Shown here: piece by piece, positions 22,000-33,573 of the stretch
Layout of the letters: each line of letters opens with the position of its first letter
Numbering within the stretch: the first letter of the stretch is position 1
Origin: Porodaedalea pini
Taxonomy: Eukaryota; Basidiomycota; Agaricomycetes; Hymenochaetales; Hymenochaetaceae
NCBI GenBank assembly: GCA_002794775.1
Contig: NBAY01000003.1
Span: 992,001-1,056,000 of the forward strand
Length of the DNA stretch: 64,000 nt
Direction: 5' to 3'
The notes under the pieces: model-generated
Databases searched by the model: none
Seen by the model: only the letters and a program-made list of their open reading frames with translations
What the model was told of the DNA's origin: nothing
Translations under genes and position numbers: made by a program

Positions 22000-23780
22000 T
22001 TATGGGCGCCATGGGGAGCTCGCCTGACCCCCGACTCCTGCAGTGAGAAGCACCGCCGTTCCATCCTCTGACACATAGAAGGTATCCTCATGGCGTACAC
22101 CCACAGTACCCTCGATATACACGCCTGGCTCGTCGGTGAATACATGGCCCGGACGGATAACATCGGCGCTTCCACCCCGCAGGTATGGTTCTTCATGCAC
22201 TTCGAGGCCGAGACCTGTTGCGAGATGAAACGATGTTACGTCTGGCTGTTCTGCTAAAGATAAGTTATCGGAGCGCTCACCGTGCCCAAGACGGTGCGTG
22301 AAGTAATCGCCGTAGCCTGCCGCAGAAATAACGGCCCGGGCGGCTTCGTCAACCCTGCGTGCGAGCGAACCGTTCCGCGCGGCATGCAGGGCTGCAGTCT
22401 GTCCTGCATGCACGGTAAACCACACGTTTAGGTGTTCAGTGGGTATAGTTGACTCCTTGAGCGCAAAGGTCTATGAGCGACGAAGTCAGATATGTGGTTT
22501 CTTATACTAGTTCAAAAAAAAAATCCCCCGGCGACTAACTCTGGTGATGTCGCTGTGATACCCGTGGAGTGTTCCGCCGACGTCAAAGAGAATGAAGTCC
22601 TCCTCCCCGAGAACACGATCGGAGCCGCTTCCGTGGGGTAAAGCCGCATTTTCTGCACAAAAGTGAACGTGAACGAGAAAATTTTGAAGAACTTGGAAGC
22701 TTCCTTACCTCCAAAAAGACCCAGAACGAATGGATCCGAGAGACCCGCGGCCGAAAGGGCATCCCTGATCAGTCCTTGCGCTTCAGACTCCCTCATTCCC
22801 TGAGATGACAGAATAAGGTTAGCATGCGGCGTGAAGAGGGATTTGACTTGATTTAGACTGGACGCACGATGTGAAGCTTATCCCTGACTGCCCGGATCGC
22901 CAGGAGGGTGACCTGCAGACGTTCAGCTTAGCTGGTAACCCGGAGAAGAAAGTTATATTTTACCTCGTTCGCACAGCGGATTATATCAATTTCAGCGGAA
23001 GACTTCCTTTCGCGCAAAGATCGTATCTCCAGCGGTGCCGACAGAACTTTGTTGCTTGGTAAAGCCGAAGCCAAACCGTCCGCGATGAACTTTCGTATCC
23101 TTCCATCCACCTGGACAGTGCCTTGGCTACCAGAAAAGGCGGAAACGGCAATTTCATAAGGATTAGCATCTTCAGGCCACTCGAAGAACGAGATGTTCTC
23201 CTGCGCTGGGATGGGAAGCAAGCGTGCGCGCGTCGCCTCGAAGGATGGCGTGAGCACTGATACACGGGGCTTGACCTTGCCGTCGGACCCGACCTCTGGC
23301 GCGACGATGAGTAACAGAGGACGTTCAGAGAGGAACCATTTGCTTGTGGAAATATTCCAGAAGAACTGAGCATTGGCACCTGGTTCGGCCACATATGCTG
23401 ATGCATTGAGAGCATGCAGGGTTTCGGCGAGCGACTGCTGGCGGGCGAGAAATTCAGACTCTCCAATAGGTGTTATATCAGCACAGTGGGAAGCAAGATG
23501 CTCAAAGGACGGAGCAGATGTTCGATGTGTAGAGAACGTGCTCAGCAAGGGCCAAGTAATTTTCCAGATGTAAAAGTGGATAGCTATGACCGCCAGGAAT
23601 GTAAGTTTCTGTCGGTACAGATAAGCAGAATGTCAATCCGACTCAAGTGTATAGAACTCACGAGAACCTCGTTCTATAGATTTCGTTAGGATCTGTCTGT
23701 CGGTGTTCAGCTAAGACATTGCATACAGGGTGTATGTCTCTCCGTTCCGAGTTCTTTCTGTCTGCAGCGTAGTCCGACAT
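22000..23780 (-). CDS. Membrane-anchored M24 metallopeptidase (Xaa-Pro aminopeptidase-like)
   Basis: Pita-bread-fold metallopeptidase that probably cleaves X-Pro N-termini or dipeptides. A short cytosolic N-terminus (MSDYAADRKNSERRDIHP, then NEVL from a 12-nt exon) leads into a signal anchor, KLTFLAVIAIHFYIWKITWP, predicting a type II membrane protein. A creatinase-like N-domain follows (YVAEPGANAQFFWNISTSKW). The catalytic C-domain supplies the metal ligands: the two Asp in DVGGTLHGYHSDITR, the His in FTHRLGHGE, the Glu in DEPGVYIEG and the Glu in VRHEDTFYV. The stop is TAA at 22000-22002. About six introns. Unlike in many relatives, the sequence between RLGHG and LGLEVHEEPYL is lengthened by about 20 residues (DNLSLAEQPDVTSFHLATG). 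That stretch contains no stop and is read here as coding, but it could include a missed intron. Confidence 0.87.
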
Positions 23781-23908
23781 GACTGTACGACGACAAGCAC
23801 CTCAATTCGTCGATCACAGGATCTGCGTTTGGCGCGCGTGCTTTGCGCTTTCCTTTTATAGTGCTAATGACGATTGCAAGCGTCAAAACAACTCAAACAC
23901 AAGCAACC

Positions 23909-24244
23909 ATGTCAGGAGCAACCGCCCAAGTACGTCCAGCTTCGTTTTTCGATCAGAACCAGTACCTGAATCCCAGTTAATATTTAGGATAAAACATGGA
24001 AGGCAAAAGAACAGGGAGACGAAGCACAATATGTCAAACAGAAGGTCAGACACACGTAACAAAACCATTTTATCAATGCCAGACTGTATCTGTATAGGAA
24101 CAGGAGCAGCTCTCTGCTTTACGCGCACAAATGGCCAACGACGCGAAGGAGGCCGCCTCACGCACTGACAAAGACTTTGAAGGAGGCTTCGGTGGGCAGG
24201 AGGACCTTGAAGACAGATATGCAACAACGAGCGGCGAGCACTGA
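23909..24244 (+). CDS. Small hydrophilic protein, about 55 residues
   Basis: Two exons, 23909-23929 (MSGATAQ) and 24098-24244 (EQEQLSALRAQMANDAKEAA, then a charged Gly/Glu/Asp-rich tail ending TTSGEH), are joined by a 168-nt GTACGT...TATAG intron in phase 0. The second exon reads as a short amphipathic helix followed by a disordered acidic tail. I recognise no family. The start lies 128 bp from the start of the divergent peptidase gene, so the two would share a promoter. It could instead be a chance splice model. Confidence 0.4.
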
Positions 24245-24576
24245 TGCAAAGAGAAACGCATGTATGAAGTCCGGAACGATCGTGATAAACCTACTGTAAG
24301 GCTGCCAAGATTTAAGAAAGAATGTAAAGACAGAAGTGACGGTAAGGTACGCTAGATGATATCAGTCCTTGTTATCACACATCTAGGCGAGATATAGTCT
24401 GAATAAAGAACAACAGCGAACAGACCATGGCCACTACATGTCCTTGAAGGTGATAATGAGATGAGGCTCACAAACCAAAAATCCATTCGTAAGAGTCCAA
24501 GATTTAATGAATGTCATAAGGTACAGAACGCGATCCATAGGCAAGAACAAATGAAGGGACACGGGAGGTCTTCGTG
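24245..24576. other. Convergent intergenic region
   Basis: 332 bp between the stop of the small gene and the stop of the minus-strand GH5 gene. No coding signal seen; it presumably carries both 3' untranslated regions. Confidence 0.5.
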
Positions 24577-27326
24577 TCACAGCCGGATAGGTACGCCGGT
24601 CACCTCGGCACGCTTTGCCGCCGCTGACGAGCAAAGCGGCGACGGAGGAGAGGCAGTTGGGCCGACCCAGGGATCAAGGTAACTGCAGCCGGCGATGTCA
24701 GTCATCAAGCCTGCCGTGTCCGCCGAGTTCTGCCATCCGTTCCCGGCGTCGGCTGTACTTGCTGACTTGCCACTTGTCATAGTGAACGTAGGCCCAGACA
24801 GGGTAGGTACGGCACCTGTCGGCGTGTAGCTTGGGAGCAAAGTAGCAGCGCCGGCGTTACTAATGGTTGGTGGTGGCCAAGAGAGCGAGCTCGATACAGA
24901 CGAAGGAATAGTGTCTGCACCTGACCCGCCCGTCGCAGAAGGTGCCAGAGGACCATTAAAAATATCCTTGCTGCCGCACGTGCCAATACTATCGCGGGGG
25001 TCCGTGGGCATCCACCCGTTATCGAGCCCAAGCTTGTACGACCACTCCGGAGCCATGACACTATTGTAGACAGAGGAGTTGCCTATCTTCCAGGTCCAGA
25101 AGAACCAATTCTTGATTCGAAACAGAACAGTAAGAAATCGGTATAGCTTAAGAAAAGACACAAAAAGACGTACCTGAAGAGCATCCATACTCGACAGGGC
25201 GTATGCCTTGAACTCTTGCTTCATGGTATCGTTCCAACTTTGCCAAGCGAGCCACTCATTGCAGCTACCAATAACAGGCCAAGTTCCGGTGTAAGTGCCT
25301 TCGTACCGAGTCCCAAGGTTAACTCCGTTGACATAAAGTCCACAGTCATTGACCGCGTTACTGAACTCCCCTGCTGTACTCAGGCCGAATGCCGACATGG
25401 AGGTGTTCATGTTGGCTCCCCACGCGTCGCACGGCGTATCGATAAAGGAAGACAGTGGAGCTGCGCTTTGACCGCCAAACGCCAGGTAAGGATGTAAGTC
25501 AAGGGAAATGCGATCCGCGCCAGGTAAGAATCCGGCCCAGTTGGTCTGACCAAGAAAACCATCATGGTACGAGATCATAGGGCCGTTCCCGGTTCCTGTG
25601 CCACCCGCCTTACGGACAAGATCGTAAGCCTGGAGATAGTATCGCTGAAGCGGCTCTTGACCGAAGATAGGGGCCTGCGGCTCGTTCGTGATGCCAAACA
25701 TTACGACCACATCCTTGTATTCCGGCTGAGATATGAATTCGGCGAGAATGCGGATATAGTCAAGCGAGCGCTGCGCATTGGCGAGGCCCATAGGACCGTT
25801 CAGCACGTTAACAGTACCCAGCCTACCGGAGTGGTTCCAGCCGTTTTGACTACCGGGAAGAGCATGTAAATCAAGGTTGATGCGAATGCCGTACTTGCGA
25901 GCCCACTCAATGGCCTTAAGGAAGTATCTAGGGGAGAATATTCGATATTCAGTTCATAGATGTAACAACTAAATCGTACTCACGTCCAGGAGGTTTTCGC
26001 CAAGAACGGTTCATCCCCGCGAACCTCGATGGCCCAGTACGGGAGAGGGATGCGCACAAAGTTGAGGCCTGCCGCAGCAATCTCTGCGAAATCTTGCTCA
26101 GTCTGCGTGCAATATAAGTTAGCATATATCGAGAAACTTAGAGACAATACGACGTACGATGAATGTCTTGTAGTGTTCTTCGAGCTGGTTGATTCCACCG
26201 TTCGCTGAATCAGCACGCATGTTTTCGCTGAGAGTCCACTCGTCGACGGCTGACGTGCTGGCATTGACATACGGCTCATAGAGAGCAGGGGTGCTGTAAT
26301 AAAATAAACAAATATGAATATGGAATTTGATATGTGAGAAACAGCTGTGTGAACTTGCATGAACTAAATCAAAGATAGAAATTAGTATGTGAACTCAGAG
26401 CGTAAGATTAAATTAGAAGCTCACAGGTTCTGTGGTAAGCCACCCGCCTAAGTTGACGCTAAGGCATAGTGCATAAATGCTTAAGTTCTGTTAGAGTCAT
26501 AGTGCGAGGAATATACTCACCCGCGAATAATATCAATGCCGTACTTGAAAGTCTCGTTTAGCGCAGGGGACCAGGATTGAGGACGCGCGCCGTTGTTGAA
26601 GGGATCTTCGGGATCGAAATACCAATACCCACCGAAACTATTCGAGTATGTGAACTTGGTGCCGTCCTCCATCGTAACGGTGCTCCCATCACCTCCGGTG
26701 ACAACATTACGAGAGCTGGTGTTGCCAGACCCAGACGACCCAGACGCGCCACCAGAGCCTGAGGAAGTTGCGTCGGAAGACGACGAACTGGCCTTGTTCT
26801 TGTTCACCACAAGCGGGATGGCAACAGCTGCGGCGATGATGACAAGCAACAACGCGCCCCCTCCAATGAGACCCCACTTTTTCTTCGATTTAGAGTGCGG
26901 AGACATGTACGTTCCACGCTTCTCCTCAAGGTAGTCGGGTCCAGTCTTGTCTGCATACCCAGCAGCTGGCTCGGAGGGTTCATCCTCCTGGTAATCGGCA
27001 TTTGGATCATCGCGATAAGCAGCAAGATACGACGACGAGCGGTTGCCACTACCAGCCGCACCAGCGGGATTCAGCGCATATACGGACGAGTTCAGTGAGC
27101 CTCCGGTGTTGAACGTCGACGATGCGAAGGAATCCCGCATCATTGAGCCATCCTCTCGAAGAGCCGAACCCTGGAAACGCGGGCGGGCAGCGCCGGGTGG
27201 CAACTCCTGCAAAGGCATAGTCATGCTCTCGCTAGCGGGTGTTCCTGGAGGAGAGGGCCCGTCGAAAGGGAGCGGCTCATATACGGTGTCTGATGGCTGC
27301 GAGATGCGAAGAGATGATTCAGCCAT
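24577..27326 (-). CDS. GH5 subfamily 9 exo-beta-1,3-glucanase, type II membrane protein
   Basis: Hydrolyses or remodels beta-1,3-glucan in the fungal cell wall. A cytoplasmic N-terminus of about 145 residues starts MAESSLRISQPSDTVYEP, followed by a membrane anchor, WGLIGGGALLLVIIAAAVAI, and a Ser/Gly-rich linker. The catalytic domain starts near GIDIIRGVNLGGWLTTEP and contains FVRIPLPYWAIE, the acid/base Glu in MFGITNEPQAP, ISLDLHPYLAF, the probable nucleophile Glu in LSTAGEFSNAVNDCG, and NWFFWTWKIG. A Ser/Thr/Pro-rich C-terminal extension ends VTGVPIRL. The arrangement matches the large membrane-anchored fungal Exg-like enzymes rather than secreted Exg1. About six introns. It stands head to head with the GH55 gene. 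Confidence 0.93.
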
Positions 27327-29563
27327 CGTCCACGACTTACGACGACCTGCAGGAGAGAAGAGAGAAAAGGCAACATGAAGCGTGCTTAGGTGCTGTTTTT
27401 AGGTATTAAGATTATGATGGACGTACTGAAGTGGCTAGAAGACGATTAAAAAGCAGGATATCTGGTGTGTTAATGCCTATTTTATGTCTGTAAGGCGCCG
27501 GACATACGATAGGGGAGGGAGAGAGAGAGGCGGGCGGGAATGGCTGGAAGGCTGGAAGGTCGGTATGTAATATGTGAAAAGAAGGCCGCGCGCCGCGAAG
27601 TAAATAGAGCGGCGCTTCTAAAGGCGGGCTGACATTATCGGCCTGGCAATAATCAGTCAGTTACGTAACGAATGCCATGTGCCGTGCGAATGCACTGCCA
27701 TTCGCCCGTCTAGCAAGCCGACGGCCGCTGCTGGCCGCGACGTTCCATGCCAAGCTACACTGTCCGGCTCTGTACTGGAATCCTGTGCTCTTTCTTGATT
27801 CTAGCTCGCATATCAGATCTTTTGAACTCAAACTCGTCTCTTCCTACGCTTGTTTTTATTCTTGGCCTGTGGGTATTGTTGTGTCGAATGAGGAGAAAGA
27901 GCGGACATTAAAAGTCGTCCTTGACGACAATACTCCCTCGTTTGTCGTAACGGCTCGCTTGTTTGAAGGATGCATGACTTTTCGCCGTTAGCCCAGGTCC
28001 GATCAATCCGTGATTCATTCGGACAAATCAATGTTACGAGTCTCTGCAGACGTGTTTCAGTAACTCGAAGAGGTGCCCGCAGAACTCAGTCGTTGCGCGT
28101 ACGATCAATATTCATCTGCGCATGCTTCGAGTCTACACTTGCCTATTTATGCATCAGACTGTTGTATCATAAGGCCTCTTCCTTCAGATGGAGTTTCCCT
28201 GTCTTTGCCGAGGGTATATCTCAATTCCCACTGGAGCCAGCGAGAATCTGGCCGAGCTTAACTGACTTCACCAGTCGACGCGTCTTTACGCACGCGTCAC
28301 AGTAGAGAAGCTGTAACTGTAAGATGTTCATAAATTCACGGATCTTCAACTCTGTCAAGAGGACGAATTAGATGCGCTTTGCTGGCAGAGGCATGCGCCA
28401 CCCATCATGTTTTACTTTTACGTGCGGCTCTTGCCTCGGAAACCTTGCTCTCGCATGCAAAGAAGGCTTCCCTTCATATTATCTAGCCAGTTCGCTGGAA
28501 GTGCCGCTCTTTTCCATAATATGAGCGCGTGGACGACGTTCTACGTAGCATTGCACCTTAACTTACCGGCTGTCGGCAATTGAGGGATTGATCCGTATGG
28601 TCAGTGCTCTTCTTGATCCATTAATTGGTAGTAGCGGTTTTCAGCTCCTGCAGAGCGGCGTCCAGAGTTCTTGTCTATTGGCTCTTTGACTGGCAGTCCA
28701 TTTCTGTCTGTCTCAACGGGTTTTGCTTGTGCTAAAGCCGTGTTAGGTTTGTTCTCCCACACTTCTTGGTCAACATGCATCCACCTGACCCTGATGAAAC
28801 CCCATGGGCCAAGAGTTGTACCGACGTTCACTCTGTGTGCTCGTCAGCTGGCGCGACGGTGTCACTTCTTCCGTACGAATCGTTGTGGTCGACCTAACGG
28901 AATGGCGCATTCGGAGACGAGGCTCTGGAGAAAAAAACACGCCAATTGAGCCTGTGTATCATGACGTGTCGGACTCCACATTGTGTTCTGTGTCATGAGA
29001 GGATTCGCTTTCTGGAAGAACAAATGTCTTTGAACTTCTAAAAGGGTCCGCACTATCACGAGGGAAGATCATATTAGTATTGCTCCTGAGATCAAGAAAG
29101 CCGCAGAATCAGAGGTAGACGGCCTACAGAGTCCAAGACATAGTTATTTAGGCTTTATTATGCTTTTAATTCTTAGGATTGTGTGGTCTTTGGAACTCGT
29201 CTACTGGCTTTACAAACTACTGCTGTGCTTTGAAAGGGGCTGCAGGACTGAAAGATGCACGACAGAAGTGCAAGACCAAACTGGGACAATTATAGCGCGC
29301 TCGTCACCGCTTCTGTTCCGTTATGGTGTGTCGATCCCGAGCATAGTTGCTGTCGCGCTGTCAATCTCTCCTTGCTCGATCCCGAGCTCCTTTTTGCATT
29401 TCACTCGTAGGGACCCTGGTTAGTATAAATATGTTGCGAGCGAATCGTGTAGTCTTCAGCGCAGTCCCCGGTCCTCCTCTGGCAACCGCTGGCTTTCTTG
29501 CGCTAGCGCACTACTCTTACGCTTGTTATCGATTTTATTTCGCTGACTCGGACATCACCCATC
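27327..29563. other. Intergenic region between two glucanase genes
   Basis: 2.2 kb containing the upstream regions of the GH5 (minus) and GH55 (plus) genes. Short frames occur; the most protein-like is on the minus strand at 28601-28831 (PWGFIRVRWMHVDQEVWENK), but it has no attachable exons and no known family. The last few hundred bases before 29564 include a clear TATA box. Confidence 0.45.
29424..29431 (+). promoter_or_regulatory. TATA box of the GH55 gene
   Basis: TATAAATA lies 140 bp upstream of the GH55 start codon, at a plausible distance for a transcription start and short leader. This suggests an inducible TATA-type promoter. Confidence 0.55.
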
Positions 29564-32500
29564 ATGCATTTCAGAGAGCCGCCAAAGCTCTTGATCGCGG
29601 CCCTCGTGTTGCTGTCATCGGCACTCATGGCATCTGCCCTAGGGTCTACTTGCTCGACTCCCATCACTGCTGGCACTGCAGGCGCCAGCGATCCTTTCTG
29701 GCTCCAAAATATTCAACACCAAGGCCTCGCTGCATTTAATTCCGATCCGTCTGGATACCAGGTCTTCAGGAATGTCATGGACTTTGGTGCCAAGGGTGAT
29801 GGCGTTACAGATGATACTGCAGCTATTAAGCAAGTGTTTTATTCTTTAGGTTTAAGTTTGGGATATTATACTTACATGTCTTGTCGGAACCTAGTTCTGC
29901 CATGTCATCTGGCAATAGATGTGGTGGAGGCTCCAGCTGTCAATCTACAACGTATGCAGCTCTTCCTTTGTTATTATTGAGGCGTCCTAAACCACTTCAT
30001 ATCTTTAATAGGACCGCACCAGCAATTGTCTACTTCCCTCAAGGGTGAGTTCATATGGCATTTCCTTTAACCGCATCTATTCTTAACCAAAACGCAGAAC
30101 CTACCTGGTCTCACAACCCATAGTCGCGTGGTACTATACCCAGATGATCGGAGACGCAAGGAATCCGCCTACTCTTATCGCTGCCGCTGACTTTGTTGGC
30201 ATGGCCGTCATTGGTGAGTTAATCATGTACCTTGGATACAATTCTATCTCTGACTCCGGTCGATCGATTAGACGCCGACCCTTACATCGACGGAGGAGGC
30301 GGAGCGCAATGGTACGTCAACCAGAACAACTTGTAAGTTAATTTCGGTTCTATATCTGCCGAAAAGCTGAGCTCACGCGTTCCATTCTATTAGCTACCGG
30401 TCGGTCAGGAACTTTGTTATCGACTTAACGCGGATGCCGGCCACTTCATCCGCGACCGGTCTTCATTGGCAGGTATCGCAGGCGACTTCCCTCATGAACA
30501 TTGTTGTGAACATGTCAACGGACCCTTCGACCGCTCATCAAGGTTTGTGCGAAGCTTGATCAGAACAAGGTACTTGATACTGAAGTAGCATAGGTATCTT
30601 TATGGAGAACGGAAGTGGCGGTTTCATGGGAGGTAAGCATATGTCTTTCATACTGCCAACTTAGATGTGCTAAGTATGATATTGTAGATATTGTCTTCAA
30701 TGGCGGTACGATTGAGATGCAACTGTATTGTAGAACAACTGTGCTGACAATAAACAGGGAAATTCGGTATCTGGGTCGGAAACCAGCAGTAAGTCCTTCC
30801 CGTATTCAGAATACAATAATGAACACTCGACACACGCCTCAGATTCACTGTACGAAACATCACTGTGAACAATGCGCAGAGCGGTGAGTAAATTTGAGAG
30901 TATACGCAGAAACGTGGAGAATTGACAAGCTTCAAAAGCAATTTTCGGATTGTGGAACTGGGGTGCGTAAAGCATGCTTCCAGTATTCGTAATGCAGACT
31001 CTTGACGATCCGATGGCGAATAGGTTGGACTTTCCAGGGCGTGACGATCAACAACTGTCAAGTGAGTGGACACGATTGAAATTTGAACCGTTTCGACTTT
31101 CTTACTTTGTTGAATTCAATTCGTTAGGTCGGGTTTGATCTGACGACAGGCGGCTTAGATCAAGATGACCAGGTAAGTAAGAGCTTCAGTTGAAAGCTTT
31201 ATCTAGACTCATGCACACTCCGCCACAGACTGTTGGGGCAGAGGCTATAATCGACGCAGTTGTGACCAACACCCCCATATTCCTGCGCACCTCCGAACCC
31301 AGCAATGGGCAGCTTGCAGGGTCCCTGGTACTCAACAACATCAATCTCAATAACGTTCCGACCGCAGTCGGGGTTGTCGGCGGTGCCGTCGTTCTGAATG
31401 GCGGAACAACGACCATAAGCCACTGGGTTCAAGGGAACGTATACACTGGCTCGAGCTCGGCAGGCAAATTCGTACAGGCCTCGATGACCCCTCCAACGAA
31501 GGCAAGCAGTCTCTTGGACAGCTCTGGACGTATTTTCGGAAAGACGCACCCGCAGTACGCAGATTATGCCGTTAGTCAATTTATCAGCATTCGATCTCTG
31601 GGGGCAAAGGGAGATGGGACCACCGATGACACTCAGGCCATCGTGAATGCATTTGCTCAGGTAAGTTTTTGATATCTTTTTACAGTTGATTTACTAAGTA
31701 GGAGTTCTTCAGTACTCTGGTTGCAAGATCATCTTCTTTGACCAGGGCACGTACCTCGTCACTTCAACTATCACCATCCCTGCTGGCACCCAAATAGTCG
31801 GCGAGGCGTGGTCCGTGATCATGGGTGGTGGTGCGGCATTTGAAGATATGAACAACCCCCAGCCTGTAGTCAGGGCTGGCGATACCAACTCGGTGGGCGT
31901 GCTAGAAATAACCGACATGGTATTTACTACTCGCGGACCCGGTAAGTTCTAATTTTATTACATGGAACTACTGCCGTACTTATTCCTGAAATGCTCAGCC
32001 GCTGGTGCAATTGTCTTAGAATGGAATGTGCATGACCCTTCAGGCCAGCAAGGCGCAGCGGGCATGTGGGACAGTCACATTAGGTGAGATCATCTCCTGT
32101 GCGAACCTTCGTCGCCAAAGCTGACTCTATAATAAAACTAGGCTTGCTGGAGGTGAAAGACTTTATATTCGGAGACAAATGTTTGAATCTCAGCTCGGCT
32201 TTATATAGCGCTCGGAACGAACCTCGATGGAAACTCGTGCGCCAACTCTTCTACGACCGGAAGCAGTTGTATTGCGTCATTTCTTGCCCTTCACCTCACA
32301 CCAGCGTCTAGTGCTTACCTTGAGGTTTGCGTTCATTTCCCATCACCATTCCCTCACATTTATCTGACAAAATACGGATAGGGGACGTGGGTCTGGCTTG
32401 CGGATCATTCCCTTGACCCTCCTTTCAACGAGCTCGAGGCCTACAGCGGCAGAGGCATCTACTCGCAGTCTGCCGGGCCAGTATGGATGATTGGAACAGG

Positions 32501-33171
32501 TGAGCCGAAACTCATTGCAAAGCCCTATAATTCTTACTGACATGATTTCATCTCTTAGCTTGTATTGATAATTCATTTTATATCCTAGACTGCCGGGACT
32601 GACTATAATTCCAGCCGAACATCATGTTCTCTACCAATATAACCTCGTCGGCGCTCAGAACCATTATATGGGGCTTATTCAGACCGAGACAGTAAGCTGA
32701 TCTACTTGCTCCTTCATATATCTTTCTAACGGAAACCGCGCTTCTTGCAGGCATACTTCCAACCTAACCCCGCTCCACCGGCCCCTTTTACGTCGAGCAC
32801 CAACTTCAACGACCCAACATACTCTGCTAGTCAGCCTATGGCATGGGCCGTTAAAATCTCGAATTCTCAAGATATCCTTGTTTTCGGAGCCGGTCTTTAC
32901 AGCTTCTTCCAGGTGAGCTGTCTAGAGTAGATCCTTCGCGCTATCGATAATCTTATCACGCACTTCTCAGGACTACAACCAGGCTTGCCTGAGTACCAAC
33001 AACTGCCAGACACAAATATTCGACATCGACAGTGCTTCTACGGTCTCCGTATTGAGCTTGTCAACGATAGCATCACAGTTCCAGCTGAGTATCAACGAGA
33101 ACGGAATCGTAGACCAGGGCGCAAACAGAAACGGGCTTCAGTCTACTGTCACTTCCTGGACGAGGTCTTAA
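29564..33171 (+). CDS. Secreted GH55 exo-beta-1,3-glucanase
   Basis: Laminarinase of glycoside hydrolase family 55, releasing glucose or gentiobiose from beta-1,3-glucan outside the cell. The N-terminus has a signal peptide (KLLIAALVLLSSALMASALG). The family's tandem right-handed beta-helices are visible, each opened by a pectate-lyase-like signature: VMDFGAKGDGVTDDTAAIK in the first half and IRSLGAKGDGTTDDTQAIV in the second. Other family blocks are MIGDARNPPTLIAA, GLHWQVSQATSLMNIV, AAGAIVLEWNVHDP, GTWVWLADHSLD and LYQYNLVGAQNHYMGLIQTE. The stop is TAA at 33169-33171. About 17 introns, with some exons under 40 nt. It is intact over the usual length of about 750-800 residues. TATA box at 29424. 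Confidence 0.93.
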
Positions 33172-33573
33172 AGGGGTGTTAGATGGTATCACATGATTAA
33201 TTTTCATTTTATGGGATTGTTTTCTGTGCCCCAACCATAAACGTTTGGGGAATCGATGTATTTCTGCCGCTATACCAATATACCAACCGCGGACTGCGGT
33301 TTTTCTGCCTACTAGTACTCTAGATCTGGGTGTTTTCTTCGAGAGTGCAATGTCGTGTAAGCTTCTTCCGGGTGTTACAAAGCAGTACGATATTAGAGAA
33401 AACCCGAGAGGAGTCAATGAATCCGACAAATGAATTTAAACTTCATTAAACGCGTCCCACGTGTTACGACGCGTCGCGTCGGTCATGTGACTGGAATAAG
33501 ACAACAACACGTATACGTACCGAGTCACGACTACTACAGCTCTGTTCTGTCCTTCCACCGCGCACCTAACAGT
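33172..33573. other. Intergenic: GH55 3' flank and ECO1 promoter
   Basis: 402 bp between two plus-strand genes. The ECO1 frame is open upstream to an ATG at 33430, so part of this could be coding if that start is used. No other signal. Confidence 0.45.

Noticed and set aside
28601..28831. Minus-strand frame with a tryptophan-rich stretch between the glucanases
   Set aside because: No attachable exons, no known family and only 76 codons; noted in the intergenic entry but not called.
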